Positions 35,404 through 45,394 of a DNA stretch of 64,000 nucleotides are shown in pieces. The stretch lies in the NCBI GenBank assembly GCA_024347235.1, contig AP025283.1, forward strand, positions 1,240,001 to 1,304,000, written 5' to 3'. How positions within the stretch are numbered: the first letter of the stretch is position 1; each line of letters begins with the position of its first letter. Below the pieces are notes generated by a model that did not search any database, was not told the origin of the DNA, and worked only from the letters and a program-made list of their open reading frames with translations. The DNA comes from Aliamphritea spongicola. GTDB taxonomy: Bacteria; Pseudomonadota; Gammaproteobacteria; Pseudomonadales; Balneatricaceae. The position numbers were made by a program, and so were the translations under genes.

Positions 35404-35661
35404 ATGAAAAAGGGTATTCATCCGGAATACGATTATGTGATTTTTCGCGACACCAGCTGCAGCCGAGACTTCCGTATTCGTTCGACATGTAAGAGTAATC
35501 AGACGGTGGTGTGGGAAGACGGTAAAACCTATCCGCTGATCAATCTGGATGTTTCCAGTGCTTCACATCCTGTATATACCGGGGAAAAACGTAAGGTTCA
35601 GTCTGAAGGCCGTATTGCTCAGTTTAATAAGCGCTTTGGCAAACGTGCCGGTAAGGCCTGA
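35404..35661 (+). CDS. rpmE2: Ribosomal protein L31, type B (zinc-independent)
   Basis: Replaces zinc-containing L31 under zinc limitation, releasing zinc. 85 residues: [49 protein letters not shown]. It lacks the CXXC pair of type A L31. GGAG eight bases upstream selects this ATG over one four codons earlier. Confidence 0.95.
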   Translation: MKKGIHPEYDYVIFRDTSCSRDFRIRSTCKSNQTVVWEDGKTYPLINLDVSSASHPVYTGEKRKVQSEGRIAQFNKRFGKRAGKA

Positions 35662-35672
35662 CAGGAGGGGTT

Positions 35673-35813
35673 ATGCAGGTACTGAATTCGCTTAAGTCAG
35701 CTAAACAGCGTCATCCGGATTGTCAGGTGGTTAAGCGCCGGGGACGTCTGTACGTGATCTGTAAATCAAACCCACGCTTTAAGGCCCGTCAGGGATCGGC
35801 GAAGAAAGGCTGA
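35673..35813 (+). CDS. rpmJ2: Ribosomal protein L36, type B (zinc-independent)
   Basis: 46-residue YkgO-type L36: [41 protein letters not shown]. It has the [12 protein letters not shown] signature but not the full zinc-binding C4/C3H set of type A. Strong AGGAGGGG ribosome site at 35662-35669; it follows rpmE2 by 11 bases and shares the Zur-like control. Confidence 0.93.
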   Translation: MQVLNSLKSAKQRHPDCQVVKRRGRLYVICKSNPRFKARQGSAKKG

Positions 35814-35831
35814 TACCGGGTATGTCTGAGA

Positions 35832-35864
35832 GAGTGCTCTGCCGACAGGCAGAGCATTTTTGTA
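35832..35864 (+). terminator. Terminator after rpmE2-rpmJ2
   Basis: Stem TGCTCTGCC / GGCAGAGCA followed by TTTTTG; the opposing gene on the minus strand ends at 35895. Confidence 0.82.
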
Positions 35865-35894
35865 TTTGTAGACTGACAGTTGTTACTAACAGGG

Positions 35895-36982
35895 TTATTG
35901 CTGTTGTTCGCGGACTACTTTCATGAAGATTTCTACCCACTGCTTGTCAAAATCCACACCTGCTTTGTTGCTGATTTCCAGTAAGGCCCGCATCAGTGGA
36001 CGTTTGTGCAGGGAGGTGCTGGTATGGCCGTGAGTAATGGCTTCAAAGGTATGCACAATGGCGATGATCTTGGCACCGGTACAAATCTGATTGCCGCTTA
36101 AGCCTTTGGGGTAACCGCTGCCGCTGAACAGTTCCTGGTGTTGCATCAGCATGGTGCCCGCGTTTTGTGAATCAAACATTGAGCGCATCAGGTGAGCTGA
36201 TACCTGAACATGCTGGCGCATCAGCTTGGTCTGGTGTTCATCCAGCGAGCTTTGTTTAGTCAGTAAAGAGGTTGGCAAAACGCCATGGCGATATCGTGGG
36301 TGAACAGGGAGGCTGCCAGGGCATTAGCATCTACCGGGCTACCACCGGCTTCATTTACGGCCAGGGCAAGTTTCACCACACGGTCGGTACGGCCCTGCCA
36401 GTAGCCCACCCGCTGTTCACAGGCCTGGGCCATGTTGTAGAGAAAGCTCAGGTCAGCGCTGGGTTCGGTAAAGGTATCCAGCCAGTGCTTTTCTTCGAGA
36501 GGAACCTGGCGGGTATTCGGGTCTACCAGTGCGATAATGTTTACCAGCAAAGGGGCAACCATTTCAGGCGGGGCCATGGAAAGTTTTTGCAGGCCTGCTT
36601 TGACGGACTCGTAGAGGGCATCATCGTATTCGACCTGCTGAGCGCTGTGGTATTGCTCCATGAAATCACGGGCTTTGTCCATCAGCAGCAATACCAGATC
36701 ACCGGCACGGTCAGAGAACGGAATCTGGCCTTCACGGACCAGATCCAGAACGTTTTCCAGTTCCTGAAGAATGATAACCATCGGGGCGAAGCTGAGCATG
36801 CTCGAGTTCGCTTTTACGGTATGGACGGTGCGAAACAGGTCGTCGAGTAATGCCGCATCTTCAGGCGAGTGTTCCAGGTCAACTATGCTGGATTCACATA
36901 GCCGGTACTGCTCGAGAAATTCGTCATAGGCCTCAGCGAAGAGTTCATTATCCAGTGAGCCTCCGAGGGAGAACGTGGCCAT
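35895..36982 (-). CDS. HPt domain protein with C-terminal HD-GYP-like domain
   Basis: Two-part signalling protein of about 362 residues. N-terminal HPt phosphotransfer domain (about 5-115) with the phospho-accepting His near residue 55 in TVHTVKANSSML. C-terminal half resembles an HD-GYP cyclic-di-GMP phosphodiesterase: LFTHDIAMAF, HVQVSAHLMRSMF and QHQELFSGSGYPKGL. In active enzymes the last motif reads HHExxDGxGYP; here the first His and the Asp are replaced (QHQE..SGSGYP), so catalysis is doubtful. One T missing on the coding strand at 36277-36280 (restores AMAFLPTSLLTK). Start MATF chosen because AAGGA lies seven bases upstream. No kinase or receiver gene is adjacent. Confidence 0.75.
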
Positions 36983-37139
36983 CGTGTGTTCCTTTTCCAG
37001 CGACAAGTAAACCTAAGAAATATCCACAAAATATGCAGTGTTTTGAAACTATACATGATGCATAACGCATGGGAACTGTTTTATCTGTCACAATGATGAC
37101 TTTTGTGACTTGCTTTAAGTTTATGATTATAAAACCTAA

Positions 37140-37163
37140 AACGGACTGCAAAGGCAGTCCGTT
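37140..37163 (-). terminator. Terminator of the carnitine operon
   Basis: Perfect ten-base stem AACGGACTGC / GCAGTCCGTT with a four-base loop; on the minus strand it is followed by TTTTAGGTTTT, 42 bases after the stop of the cdhA fusion gene. Confidence 0.82.
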
Positions 37164-37204
37164 GAGGAAGAGGGCTACGCCTCAGAAAGGCCGTAGATGC
37201 GGGG

Positions 37205-38673
37205 TTATTTCTGTCCGATGGCGTTGCCTGCACCTTCCGGTACGGGCAGATCTGCATGACTGTTAAATACAGCCGTAAGCTTAGCCTGAACAGTATCTGT
37301 TGCCGGGCAGGTTTTCCCTGCATTGATGTCCACGTGCAGCAGCATGTGTTCGCCGGTAGCAATCAGGTCGCCTGTTTCCCGGTTATACATAAAGTGGAAC
37401 AGGTGCATTTTTTTCGCGCTCTGGGCGATCAGTTGAGTACGGACTTCAATGCCCTGGCCCAGCTTAATATCGTCCAGATGGCGAATGTGGGTTTCCACAG
37501 TGTAGTAACTCTGGCCCGCCTGAATGTAATCATCATCCACGCCGACAAACGCCATGAAGTTATCAGTGGCATCACTGAATACCCGCAAATAGTTTGCTTC
37601 GTTCATGTGGCCGTTATAGTCGATCCATGCCGGTAATACTTTACCGCTGAACATTTGCAGTGGCTCGGCGCTGATTTCTGGCTGTGCCTGTTCCGGCGAC
37701 ATGGCCTTGAGCCGCTGATCGTGTTCGCGCAGCATTGCTCCTACGCCCCAGTCAGCATTTTTCTGTACCCTCATGATGCCAACCAGGTTGTCATCACGAA
37801 TCTGTTCCAGCTGGCGCAGGTCGTACATACCGGACTGAGCATCGGACTGATCAGCAATTTTCTGAATCAGTTCATCGGTCAGTTCCGGTACGTCCATAAG
37901 CTTGGTCCATGGCCAGGCCAGTGCCGGGCCAAACTGGCCGATGAAGTGCGCCATGCCTGCTTCACCACCGGCAATCCGGTAGGTTTCGAACAGTCCCATC
38001 TGGGCCCAGCGAAGGCCAAAGCCAAAGCGGATGGCATCATCAATTTCTTCGGTAGTAGCCACATCATCGTTGATCAGCCACAGGCCTTCCCGCCATACAG
38101 CTTCCAACAGGCGGTCGGCGATGTGGGCATCGATTTCCTTGCGAACAACCAGGGGCTTCATGCCGATGCCGTCCAGAATATCTTTAGCTGTTGCAACCTG
38201 TTCAGGAGAGCATTGCTGGCTCGGCACCACTTCAACCAGTGGTACCAGATACACCGGGTTAAACGGGTGAGCCACCATGATCTGGCCAGGGTTAGCTGCA
38301 CCTTCCTGCAGTTCAGACGGCTTAAAGCCTGAGGTGGAGGAGCCAATAATGGCATCTGTGCGGCAGGCTGCCTGAATGGAAGCCATGACCTTGTGTTTCA
38401 GGTCCAGACGTTCCGGTACACTTTCCTGAATCCACTGTGCTTCACTGACCGCTTCTTCCAGTGTGGAGCAGAGTGTCAGGGTGCCTTCTTCTGGCATCGC
38501 GACGTCTGCCAGTGCCGGAAGCGCACGGCGGGCGTTGCTGATTACTTCGTTAACTTTGCGCTCGGCATCCGGTGCCGGATCAAACAGGCGGACATCCCAG
38601 CCGTGTAAAGAAAACGGGCGACCCAGCCGCCACCGATAACACCACCGCCAATACAGGCTGCAATTTTATTCAT
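37205..38673 (-). CDS. cdhA: L-carnitine dehydrogenase fused to a betainyl-CoA thioesterase (CdhA-CdhB type)
   Basis: Oxidises L-carnitine to 3-dehydrocarnitine; the fused thioesterase would release glycine betaine from betainyl-CoA made by CdhC. About 489 residues. N-terminal 3-hydroxyacyl-CoA-dehydrogenase-like part: Rossmann motif GGGVIGGGWVARFL, IIGSSTSGFKPSELQ, VAHPFNPVYLVPLVEVV and the C-terminal helical domain to about 320. From about 345 a 4HBT thioesterase: VLPAWIDYNGHMNEANYLRVFSDATDNF. One T missing near 38606-38609 (restores ARFLLHGWDVRLFDPAPD). Directly downstream of cdhC in one operon. Confidence 0.88.
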
Positions 38674-38752
38674 ATCTGTCTCTTTCTATCTCGGGCCCAC
38701 GGGGGCGGTCAGACAAATCAGCAGCCCGGTGGCTGCTGATGTTCAGGCGGTT

Positions 38753-39669
38753 TTACAGTGCCAGCGGCGCGCGCTTGGTCAGCTGCATTTTTCCCGTACT
38801 TCTGCCGGTGTCATCAAGGTTGCACCCATGTTGGTGACGATTGTCGCGGCTTTTTCTACCAACTGGGCGTTGGTTGCCAACTGGCCTTTACCCAGCCACA
38901 GGTTGTCTTCCAGACCCACGCGGATGTTACCGCCGGCCAGCATAGCGGCAGCAGCAAACGGCATCTGGTTACGGCCAATAGAGAACGCGGAGAAGGTCCA
39001 GCTTTCCGGAATGTTGTTAACCATTGCCATGAAGGTGTTCAGATCATCCGGGGCGCCCCACGGAATACCCATACACAGTTGGATCATAACCGGATCTTCA
39101 ATGATGCCTTCAGATACCAGTTGTTTGGCCAGCCACAGGTGGCCGGTGTCGAATGCTTCGATTTCCGGGCGGACACCCAGATCGGTCATCATCTTACCCA
39201 TAGCCCGCAGCATGCCCGGGGTGTTGGTCATTACGTAGTCCGCTTCGGCAAAGTTCATGGTGCCGCAATCCAGCGTGCAGATTTCCGGCAGGCACTGACG
39301 TACGTGTTCCATACGCTCGGTTGCGCCAACCATATCTGTTGCTGCTTCGTTCAGCGGGAATGGTGCTTCGGTGTCACCAAATACAATGTCGCCACCCATA
39401 CCGGCAGTCAGGTTCAGGACAACGTCTACTTCTGCATCACGGACCCGTTCAGTCAGTTCGCGGTACAGTTCAACCCGACGGCTTGGCTTGCCGGTATCCG
39501 GTTCACGCACGTGGCAGTGAACGACAGCGGCACCTGCCTTGGCGGCATCAATACAGTCGTTAGCGATTTGTTCAGGGCTGCGCGGTACATGTGGTGAACG
39601 GTCCTGGGTTCCGCCGGAACCGGTGACGGCACAGGTAATGAAAGGTTTGGTATTCGGCTGTAAAGGCAT
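38753..39669 (-). CDS. cdhC: 3-keto-5-aminohexanoate cleavage-type enzyme (BKACE, DUF849), dehydrocarnitine:acetyl-CoA trimethylamine transferase CdhC
   Basis: BKACE enzymes condense a beta-keto acid with acetyl-CoA; beside a carnitine dehydrogenase this is the dehydrocarnitine cleavage step giving acetoacetate and betainyl-CoA. Zn-ligand region VVHCHVREPDTGKPS, LNLTAGMGG, and GTMNFAEADYVMTN are visible. About 305 residues. Start MPLQPNTKPF preceded by GGAG at six bases. One A missing at 38788-38792 (restores EVREKMQLTKRAPLAL at the C-terminus). First gene of the operon, divergent from cdhR. Confidence 0.9.
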
Positions 39670-39880
39670 AGCGGGCTCCGCGTATTTCAGTCTTAACTGG
39701 ATTATTGTTGTTTGCTGGAGCACAGGGATTGTTCCCGTTGTTGTGCACCGGAATATGCCAATAATTGCATGGGGTATGGCTGATGAGTTTGCACTTAGCG
39801 AATATGATTTGATATTTTGCGCAAAAGAGAGGTGTTTTTTAAGATTTCAACGTGATTTCTTTCTGACCGGAGCGGTTTTT
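39670..39880. promoter_or_regulatory. Divergent control region cdhC / cdhR
   Basis: 211 bases between the carnitine operon and its likely regulator. A perfect 12-base palindrome TTTTGC-GCAAAA lies at 39815-39826, and a half-related TTTGCAC at 39788-39794. These are candidate CdhR sites; not proven by sequence alone. Confidence 0.45.
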
Positions 39881-40868
39881 ATGAGCTTGTTTAGCCCTGC
39901 TAATGACAGTCTGAATGTGGTGATTCTGCTGATGCCGGATTCATCTCTGATGTCACTGGCTTCCACGCTGGATACTATGCGGGCGGCTAACCGGATTTCC
40001 CGGCGAACGTTATTTTCCTGGCGGGTGATTACGCTGGATGGGGAGCCGGCGGTGTTGTCCTGTGGGCAGCCAATTCACCCTCAGGGGTCAATGCAATGGA
40101 CCATGGCGGATACAGAGCTGCAGCGTGACCTGCTGATTTGCATTGCCGCTTTTCACCACGAGAAGCACATGGATAAACAGCGGCTGGCCGGATTCAGGCA
40201 GTTTGCCAGGGGCTTCTCATATGTAGGCGGGTGGAATCCGGCAGCTGGGTGCTGGCAAGGGCCGGGTTGCTGGAAGGAAAGAGTGCCACCACGCACTGGG
40301 AAGACCTGGAGGATTTCAGGGACCGTTATCCAAGGGTCGAGGTACGCCCGGACCGCTATGTGGTGGATGGCCGTATTTTTACCACCGGTGGGGCGGCACC
40401 GACCTTCGACCTTATTCTTTATCTGATCCGCAGCCGTTACGGGCATACGCTGGCGCTGGAAGTGGCCAGTGCGTTTATTTATGACGGTAAGGCCCAGGCT
40501 GACTCTCCGCAGCCGTTGGTGTCTCTTGGTGCGCTGGAGCAGCATGAGCCGCAGTTGAGTGCGGCGGTGCGATTGATGGAAGCCCATCTGGACAGTCCGT
40601 TAAAAACTCAGGAAGTGGCGGATGCGCTGGGCTTTAGCGTAAGGAGTCTGGAAAACCTGTTCCGGCGCCGGCTGGATATCAGCCCACATCAGTATTATAA
40701 GCGCTTGCGGCTTCAGGCGGCCCGGCGGCTGGTGGTGGACAGCCGGCACAGTATGCAGGAGATTGCTGTGCGTACCGGTTTTAATTCACTGGCGGTTTTT
40801 CCCGGGAGTTCAGTCACTTCTACGGTGAGAGCCCCAGCCGTTACCGGCGTGAGGCTCGCAGCCGTTAG
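39881..40868 (+). CDS. cdhR: GATR-family AraC transcriptional regulator, CdhR-like
   Basis: Amidase-like N-terminal domain (DJ-1/PfpI fold, about 1-190: VVILLMPDSSLMSLASTLDTMRAAN, SGSWVLARAGLLEGKSATTHW) plus an AraC helix-turn-helix (about 215-325: LKTQEVADALGFSVRSLENLFRRRL and HSMQEIAVRTGFNSL). This architecture is that of CdhR, GbdR and ArgR. About 329 residues. Two losses: 40229-40231 (restores VGGVESGSWVLA) and 40796-40800 (restores AVFSREFSHFYGESPSRYRR). Being divergent from cdhC-cdhA it most likely activates carnitine catabolism. It ends one base from the convergent eptA end. Confidence 0.88.
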
Positions 40869-40869
40869 A

Positions 40870-42515
40870 TTATTGCCGGCATTCAGCAAACATATCCAGC
40901 GAAGGGGTGTAGACGGATGTTTCCACATCCATTATCCCCAGCATGCTGTGAAAGACGTTGTCATGGGAGTAGCTGCCTGACTGGGCCTGTTTATTCAGGC
41001 AATCAGTACTGAGGTTTTTCTGGTGCAGAAAACCCTCAGAGAACCAGGTAATCAGTGGGACTTTTTCTGGGTATCCGGAGCCAGAAGATAGGGGATTCCG
41101 TGCAGGAATACACCATTTTCACCCAGGGATTCACCGTGGTCTGAAATATAGAACAATGCTGTGTTGTACTCTGACTCAAGCGCCTGCAGTTTTTCAATCG
41201 TCTGGCTGATGACGTAATCCGTGTAGAGCAGGGTATTGTCGTAAGTGTTGACGATTTCACTGATCTCACAGTTTTCAATGTCACTGCGGGGGCAGTCAGG
41301 GGTAAACGCTTTAAACTCTGCCGGGTAGCGCTGGTAATAGGTCGGGCCATGGCTGCCGATCAGGTGCAGGGCGATCAGCCGGTTGCCCTTCAGGCTGCTG
41401 ACATTATTTGAAAAGTTATCCAGCAGGGCCATGTCGTAGCAGGTTTTGCCATTACACAGCGGGTGGCTGCTGCCCCGGTCGATGACTTCGCTTTTCACCC
41501 GGTCGGCGACACCTTTATCGCCACCGTCATTTTCTTTCCACAGTATGTCGATGCCGGCTCTTTGCAGAATATCCAGCAGGTTATCCTGATTGGCGGCTAC
41601 CTGTTTATCGTAATCTTCGCGGTTCAGGTTAGAAAACATGCAGGGCACGGAAAGTGCTGTTGCGGTACCGCAGGACGTAACATCCTGAAATGAAATGACG
41701 TTCATATCACGGGTGAAACGGTTAGTTTCCCGGGGATAGCCATTCAGTTCATAGTTTTGCGCCCGGGCTGTTTCGCCCAGCACAAATACCATCAGGGTTG
41801 GTTTTTCAGCGTCGGTGGCGGCTGGTTTTTGCTGCGCGTCAGTACCAATCTGTGTATGGCTGACAGGTTCGGTCAGGTAGGTTTTGTTGATGTAATTGGC
41901 GGTACTGTAGATGTATTCGGTCGGGACGATCATCTTCTTCAGGTAGTGATTGTTGCGACCGACGGAGCTGTAATCCTGATAGTAGAGCCAGAAAATCACC
42001 AGAATGATGCCAACCGCTGTCGCAATTCCCAGGCATTTTTCCAGCAGTAATGAGAGGATCGTCTGCTTGCGCCGCCGGGTACCGATTAGCAGGAGTGCAG
42101 GCATGATGCCCAGTAAGAATACCCAGCAGGCGGAGTAAAGACTGACATAAGCACTGGCTTCGGCAGTATCGGTTTCAAAGATGTTTTCCACCATGCCGTA
42201 GTCGATATAAATGCCATAGTTGTACATGGAATAGCTGACCATGCTGGAGGTGATCAGGATCAGGCTAAACAGTGGCTTGGTAATGTAAGGCCAGACTGCC
42301 AGATTAAACACCAGGTAGATGACGGCAAAAATAAAGAAGGGGATGGATATGACAAAACCGGTTTTAACCGCGTCCGCGGCGGAAAGAATACTGTAGAACT
42401 CCCTGAAAAGGGGCAGATTCAGTATCAGCACATAGTAAAGCGTCAGGCATATAGTCATCTGAGCAATGCTCAGTTGTGGCAGTCTGAAGCGTTGTAAAAC
42501 AGCTGGAAATGTCAT
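40870..42515 (-). CDS. eptA: Lipid A phosphoethanolamine transferase, EptA family
   Basis: Transfers phosphoethanolamine to lipid A, lowering polymyxin binding. N-terminal five-helix membrane domain (about 15-165), then a periplasmic sulfatase-fold domain with the nucleophile Thr in VLGETARAQNYELNGY, DVTSCGTATALSVPCM, and the metal-site motif YISDHGESLGENGVFLHG. About 548 residues. One A missing at 41062-41066 (restores DTQKKVPLITWFSEGF). Paired with dgkA, which would recycle the diacylglycerol released by this reaction. Confidence 0.93.
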
Positions 42516-42516
42516 C

Positions 42517-42885
42517 TTAATACACCAGAGGCAGTAACAGGGTTAACCACAGAGCCGCGGTACCGAGCAGGCAGACAAACACTGCCGCTGAACCAATATC
42601 CTTGGCGCGGCCACTCAGTTCATGGTGTTCCGGACTAATCCGGTCGACCACGGCTTCAACAGCCGAGTTGAGCAGTTCGGTAATCAGCAGAATGACCAGG
42701 CTGGCAATCAGCAAGATCCGTTCGGTTTGGCTAACGGGGAGGATAATCGCGACAACTGTACCTGCGAGCAGAAGAATTGTTTCCTGGCGAATTGCAGCCT
42801 CATGTTGCCAGGCTGCGATCAGTCCTTTGATCGAATATCCGGTAGCAAAGCAAAGTCGTTTCAGGCCTGTATAACCGGGCTTCAT
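42517..42885 (-). CDS. dgkA: Diacylglycerol kinase
   Basis: Small trimeric inner-membrane kinase that rephosphorylates diacylglycerol. 122 residues with three helices; signature ITELLNSAVEAVVDRIS carries the catalytic Glu and Asn. N-terminal RLCFATGYSIKGLIAAWQHEAAIRQE is typical. Intact, with stop one base before the eptA start. Confidence 0.95.
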   Translation of the reverse strand: MKPGYTGLKRLCFATGYSIKGLIAAWQHEAAIRQETILLLAGTVVAIILPVSQTERILLIASLVILLITELLNSAVEAVVDRISPEHHELSGRAKDIGSAAVFVCLLGTAALWLTLLLPLVY

Positions 42886-43034
42886 AATGGTCTCCGGGTG
42901 GTTAAATGCAGGCCATTATCGGGATGTGCTGTGGAAAAATGTCGAAGTGATTTAGCGTTGTTTAAGTGGTTTTGGCAGGAAGGGGCGTCGGGAATGTATG
43001 GACAGAGGTCTTACAGAGGTGATCAGAAAACAGA

Positions 43035-43298
43035 TTATTTCCGCCGGCGTTTTTTGATGGTCAGAATCAGTACTGCCAGGGCGAGTATGAGGGTGATCAG
43101 ATTGGCCAGCAGCATCGGCAGGTCTTCGAGAATGATGCCGTAGGTCAGCCACATGGCGACACCGCAGGTGAATATGGAGTACATCAGCAGAGAAATCCCT
43201 TCGACATTGCCGGTACGCAAAATCTGAATGACTTGTGGGATAAATGCCGCTGTGGTGCAGAAAGCTGCCGTCAGGCCAATCAGAGTGGTGGTGTCCAT
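43035..43298 (-). CDS. SemiSWEET family transporter (PQ-loop)
   Basis: Three-helix half-transporter that dimerises to move sugars. 87 residues: TAAFCTTAAFIPQVIQILRTG (PQ motif), ISLLMYSIFTCGVAMWLTYGI, LITLILALAVLIL, and a basic tail KKRRRK. Start taken at the second Met because GGA spacing suits it. No sugar genes are nearby; the substrate is unknown. Confidence 0.88.
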   Translation of the reverse strand: MDTTTLIGLTAAFCTTAAFIPQVIQILRTGNVEGISLLMYSIFTCGVAMWLTYGIILEDLPMLLANLITLILALAVLILTIKKRRRK

Positions 43299-43507
43299 AT
43301 GCATTCCGGATGATTCAGATACAGGTACAGAGGTACTTATCTGAGGGTATGTTGATAACAGGAAAGGGAGGCGATTATAGGTGGCTTAGCGAATGACGAC
43401 AATGTGTTCTCAGGCCGTTTATGATGAAGATTTAATGAAAGGTATTAAGCGCTTTTTATAACGAAGGTCAGAGGCTGAGCAGGAGTAATGGAATTCTCAG
43501 ATGTATG

Positions 43508-43547
43508 GAAAGAAAGCTACCGGAACCGGTGAGGAAGGTCCGGTAGC
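43508..43547 (-). terminator. Terminator after cysN
   Basis: Minus-strand stem GCTACCGGA / TCCGGTAGC followed by TTTCTTT, about 50 bases after the cysN stop. Confidence 0.75.
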
Positions 43548-43599
43548 TAAAGGGGCAGGTGACAGCCAGTATCGTCACCGGCCGGACAAACAAACAGGT

Positions 43600-45293
43600 T
43601 TACAGCTGTTTACTGATCAGTTCCATGATGGCTTCGTACTGTTCCTGCACCGAAGTACGGTCTGTATTGAGGCTCAGTTCCGCATCGCCGGCGTTAAGGT
43701 CCACATGATAGGCTCCCTCAACATTTTCTCTGGCACTGATCAGGACAATTAAACCCTGTTGATTCAGTAAGTTGGCGGTTACTTCTGTGTTATCGCCAAG
43801 ATCATCAGCATTCAGTGTGACCACTGCACGTCCCTGACGGAAGAGGTTTTGTTCCACCGCGTTCAGCAGTTGTGTCCGGCTCTGGTCATTTTCACCGGTG
43901 ATCACCAGGCTGAACGGCTTCTGGCCGAAGCGCTGCGCTTTTGCTTCACCGGTAACCGGGCCATCGGTCAGTACCGATTCTTCTTCTGCCTGCTGATCAT
44001 TGACGATCATGCCGGCAGCTACCGTTGCATTGGTTAAACGGTCGATAACAATGAATGACCCGGTGCCGGCAACTTGCTGATAGTCATCTGCAATGATTGC
44101 CTGCTCAAGGCTGATCTCACAGCGGCCGATTTCATTCAGATTCAGGCTGGCTGCCGGCTGATGATCCTGTGTATTTACATCTACACGGTGGCGGATACTG
44201 CTGATTTTGCCGGTCAGGGTCTGGGTAGCCAGCTTGATATCATAGTCGCGGCCGGTTTCCAGCTGAGCGTCGGTCAGCCACACAAGGTTAGCATCAAAAC
44301 GTTCATGGGTCTCAGGTACCGCTTCACTGTGAACCAGGGTATCGCCACGGCTGATGTCGATTTCATCTTCAAGAGTCAGAGTAACAGCCATCTGGGCACT
44401 GGCGGATGCTAGTTCGCCGTCCATCGTAATGATGGATTTAACCGTGCTGTGCTTGCCGGATGGCAGGACAGTGATCTGATCGCCAGGCTTCACCGAGCCG
44501 GACGCGATGGTGCCGCAGTAGCCCCGGAAATCCAGATTTGGCCGGTTAACATACTGAACCGGGAAACGCAGATCCTGTTGGTTGTTGTCTTCTTCAAGCT
44601 CAACGTTTTCCAGAATCTCCATCAGAGAGCCGTCGCGGTACCAGGGGTATGTTCGCTGGCTGTGACGACGTTATCACCATTCAGTGCAGATATCGGTACA
44701 AAGCGGATGTCCTGCAGATTCAGGTTTGCAGAGAAATTCAGGTAGTCCTGTTTTATTTCTTCAAAGCGTTCCTGGCTGAAGTCCACCAGGTCCATTTTAT
44801 TGATCGCAACAACGGTGTGCTTGATACCCAGTAAAGAGGCAATGAAGCTGTGGCGTTTGGTTTGTACCTGAACACCATAACGGGCGTCGATCAGAATGAT
44901 AGCCAGATCGCAGGTTGATGCGCCTGTTGCCATGTTACGGGTGTATTGCTCGTGGCCGGGGGTGTCGGCAATGATGAACTTACGCTTATCTGTAGAGAAG
45001 TAACGGTAAGCTACATCGATGGTGATACCCTGTTCCCGCTCTGCCTGCAGGCCGTCAACCAGCAGTGCCAGATCAAGTGCTTCACCGGCATTACCCTGTT
45101 TGGCGTTATCTGCGTGGAGTGCTGCCAGCTGGTCTTCATAGAGCATTTTTGTATCGTGCAACAGGCGGCCAATCAGGGTGGATTTTCCGTCGTCTACACT
45201 GCCGCAGGTCAGAAACCGCAGCAGTTCTTTGTTTTCATGTTGGGTCAGATACGCATTGATATCTTCAGCGATCAGTTCTGATTGATGACTCAT
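43600..45293 (-). CDS. cysN: Sulfate adenylyltransferase GTPase subunit CysN with degenerate C-terminal APS-kinase-like domain
   Basis: GTP hydrolysis by CysN drives APS formation by CysD. EF-Tu-like GTPase: [15 protein letters not shown] (about 31-45), [19 protein letters not shown], then two beta-barrel domains to about 450. The protein is about 564 residues, roughly 90 longer than a stand-alone CysN. The extra segment (about 457-564, [19 protein letters not shown] onward) lines up by order with the APS-kinase domain of CysNC fusions (KPFxxxxTGLSGAGKST), but the P-loop is absent and the DGDNVRxGL-type substrate motif is reduced to LNADDLGDN. One C missing on the coding strand at 44644-44647 (restores [15 protein letters not shown]). 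Confidence 0.92.
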
Positions 45294-45359
45294 GGTGCTA
45301 ATCCTGATATTCCACCTGCGATTCTGTGAGGCAAGTGGTTAAAAATTATAAAGTTTCCA

Positions 45360-45383
45360 GCCGGTATCAGAGATGACACCGGC
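45360..45383 (-). other. Hairpin between cysD and cysN
   Basis: Six-base inverted repeat GCCGGT / ACCGGC in the 101-base spacer; on the minus strand it is followed after several bases by an AT-rich stretch. It could modulate read-through or mRNA stability; weak evidence. Confidence 0.35.
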
Positions 45384-45394
45384 GCAGGTTACCG

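Noticed and set aside
36272..36850. 192-codon open frame antisense to the HPt/HD-GYP gene
   Set aside because: Entirely inside the opposite-strand gene, which has coherent domain content.
38758..39597. 279-codon open frame antisense to cdhC
   Set aside because: Histidine/glutamine-rich shadow of a conserved BKACE gene; no start signal.
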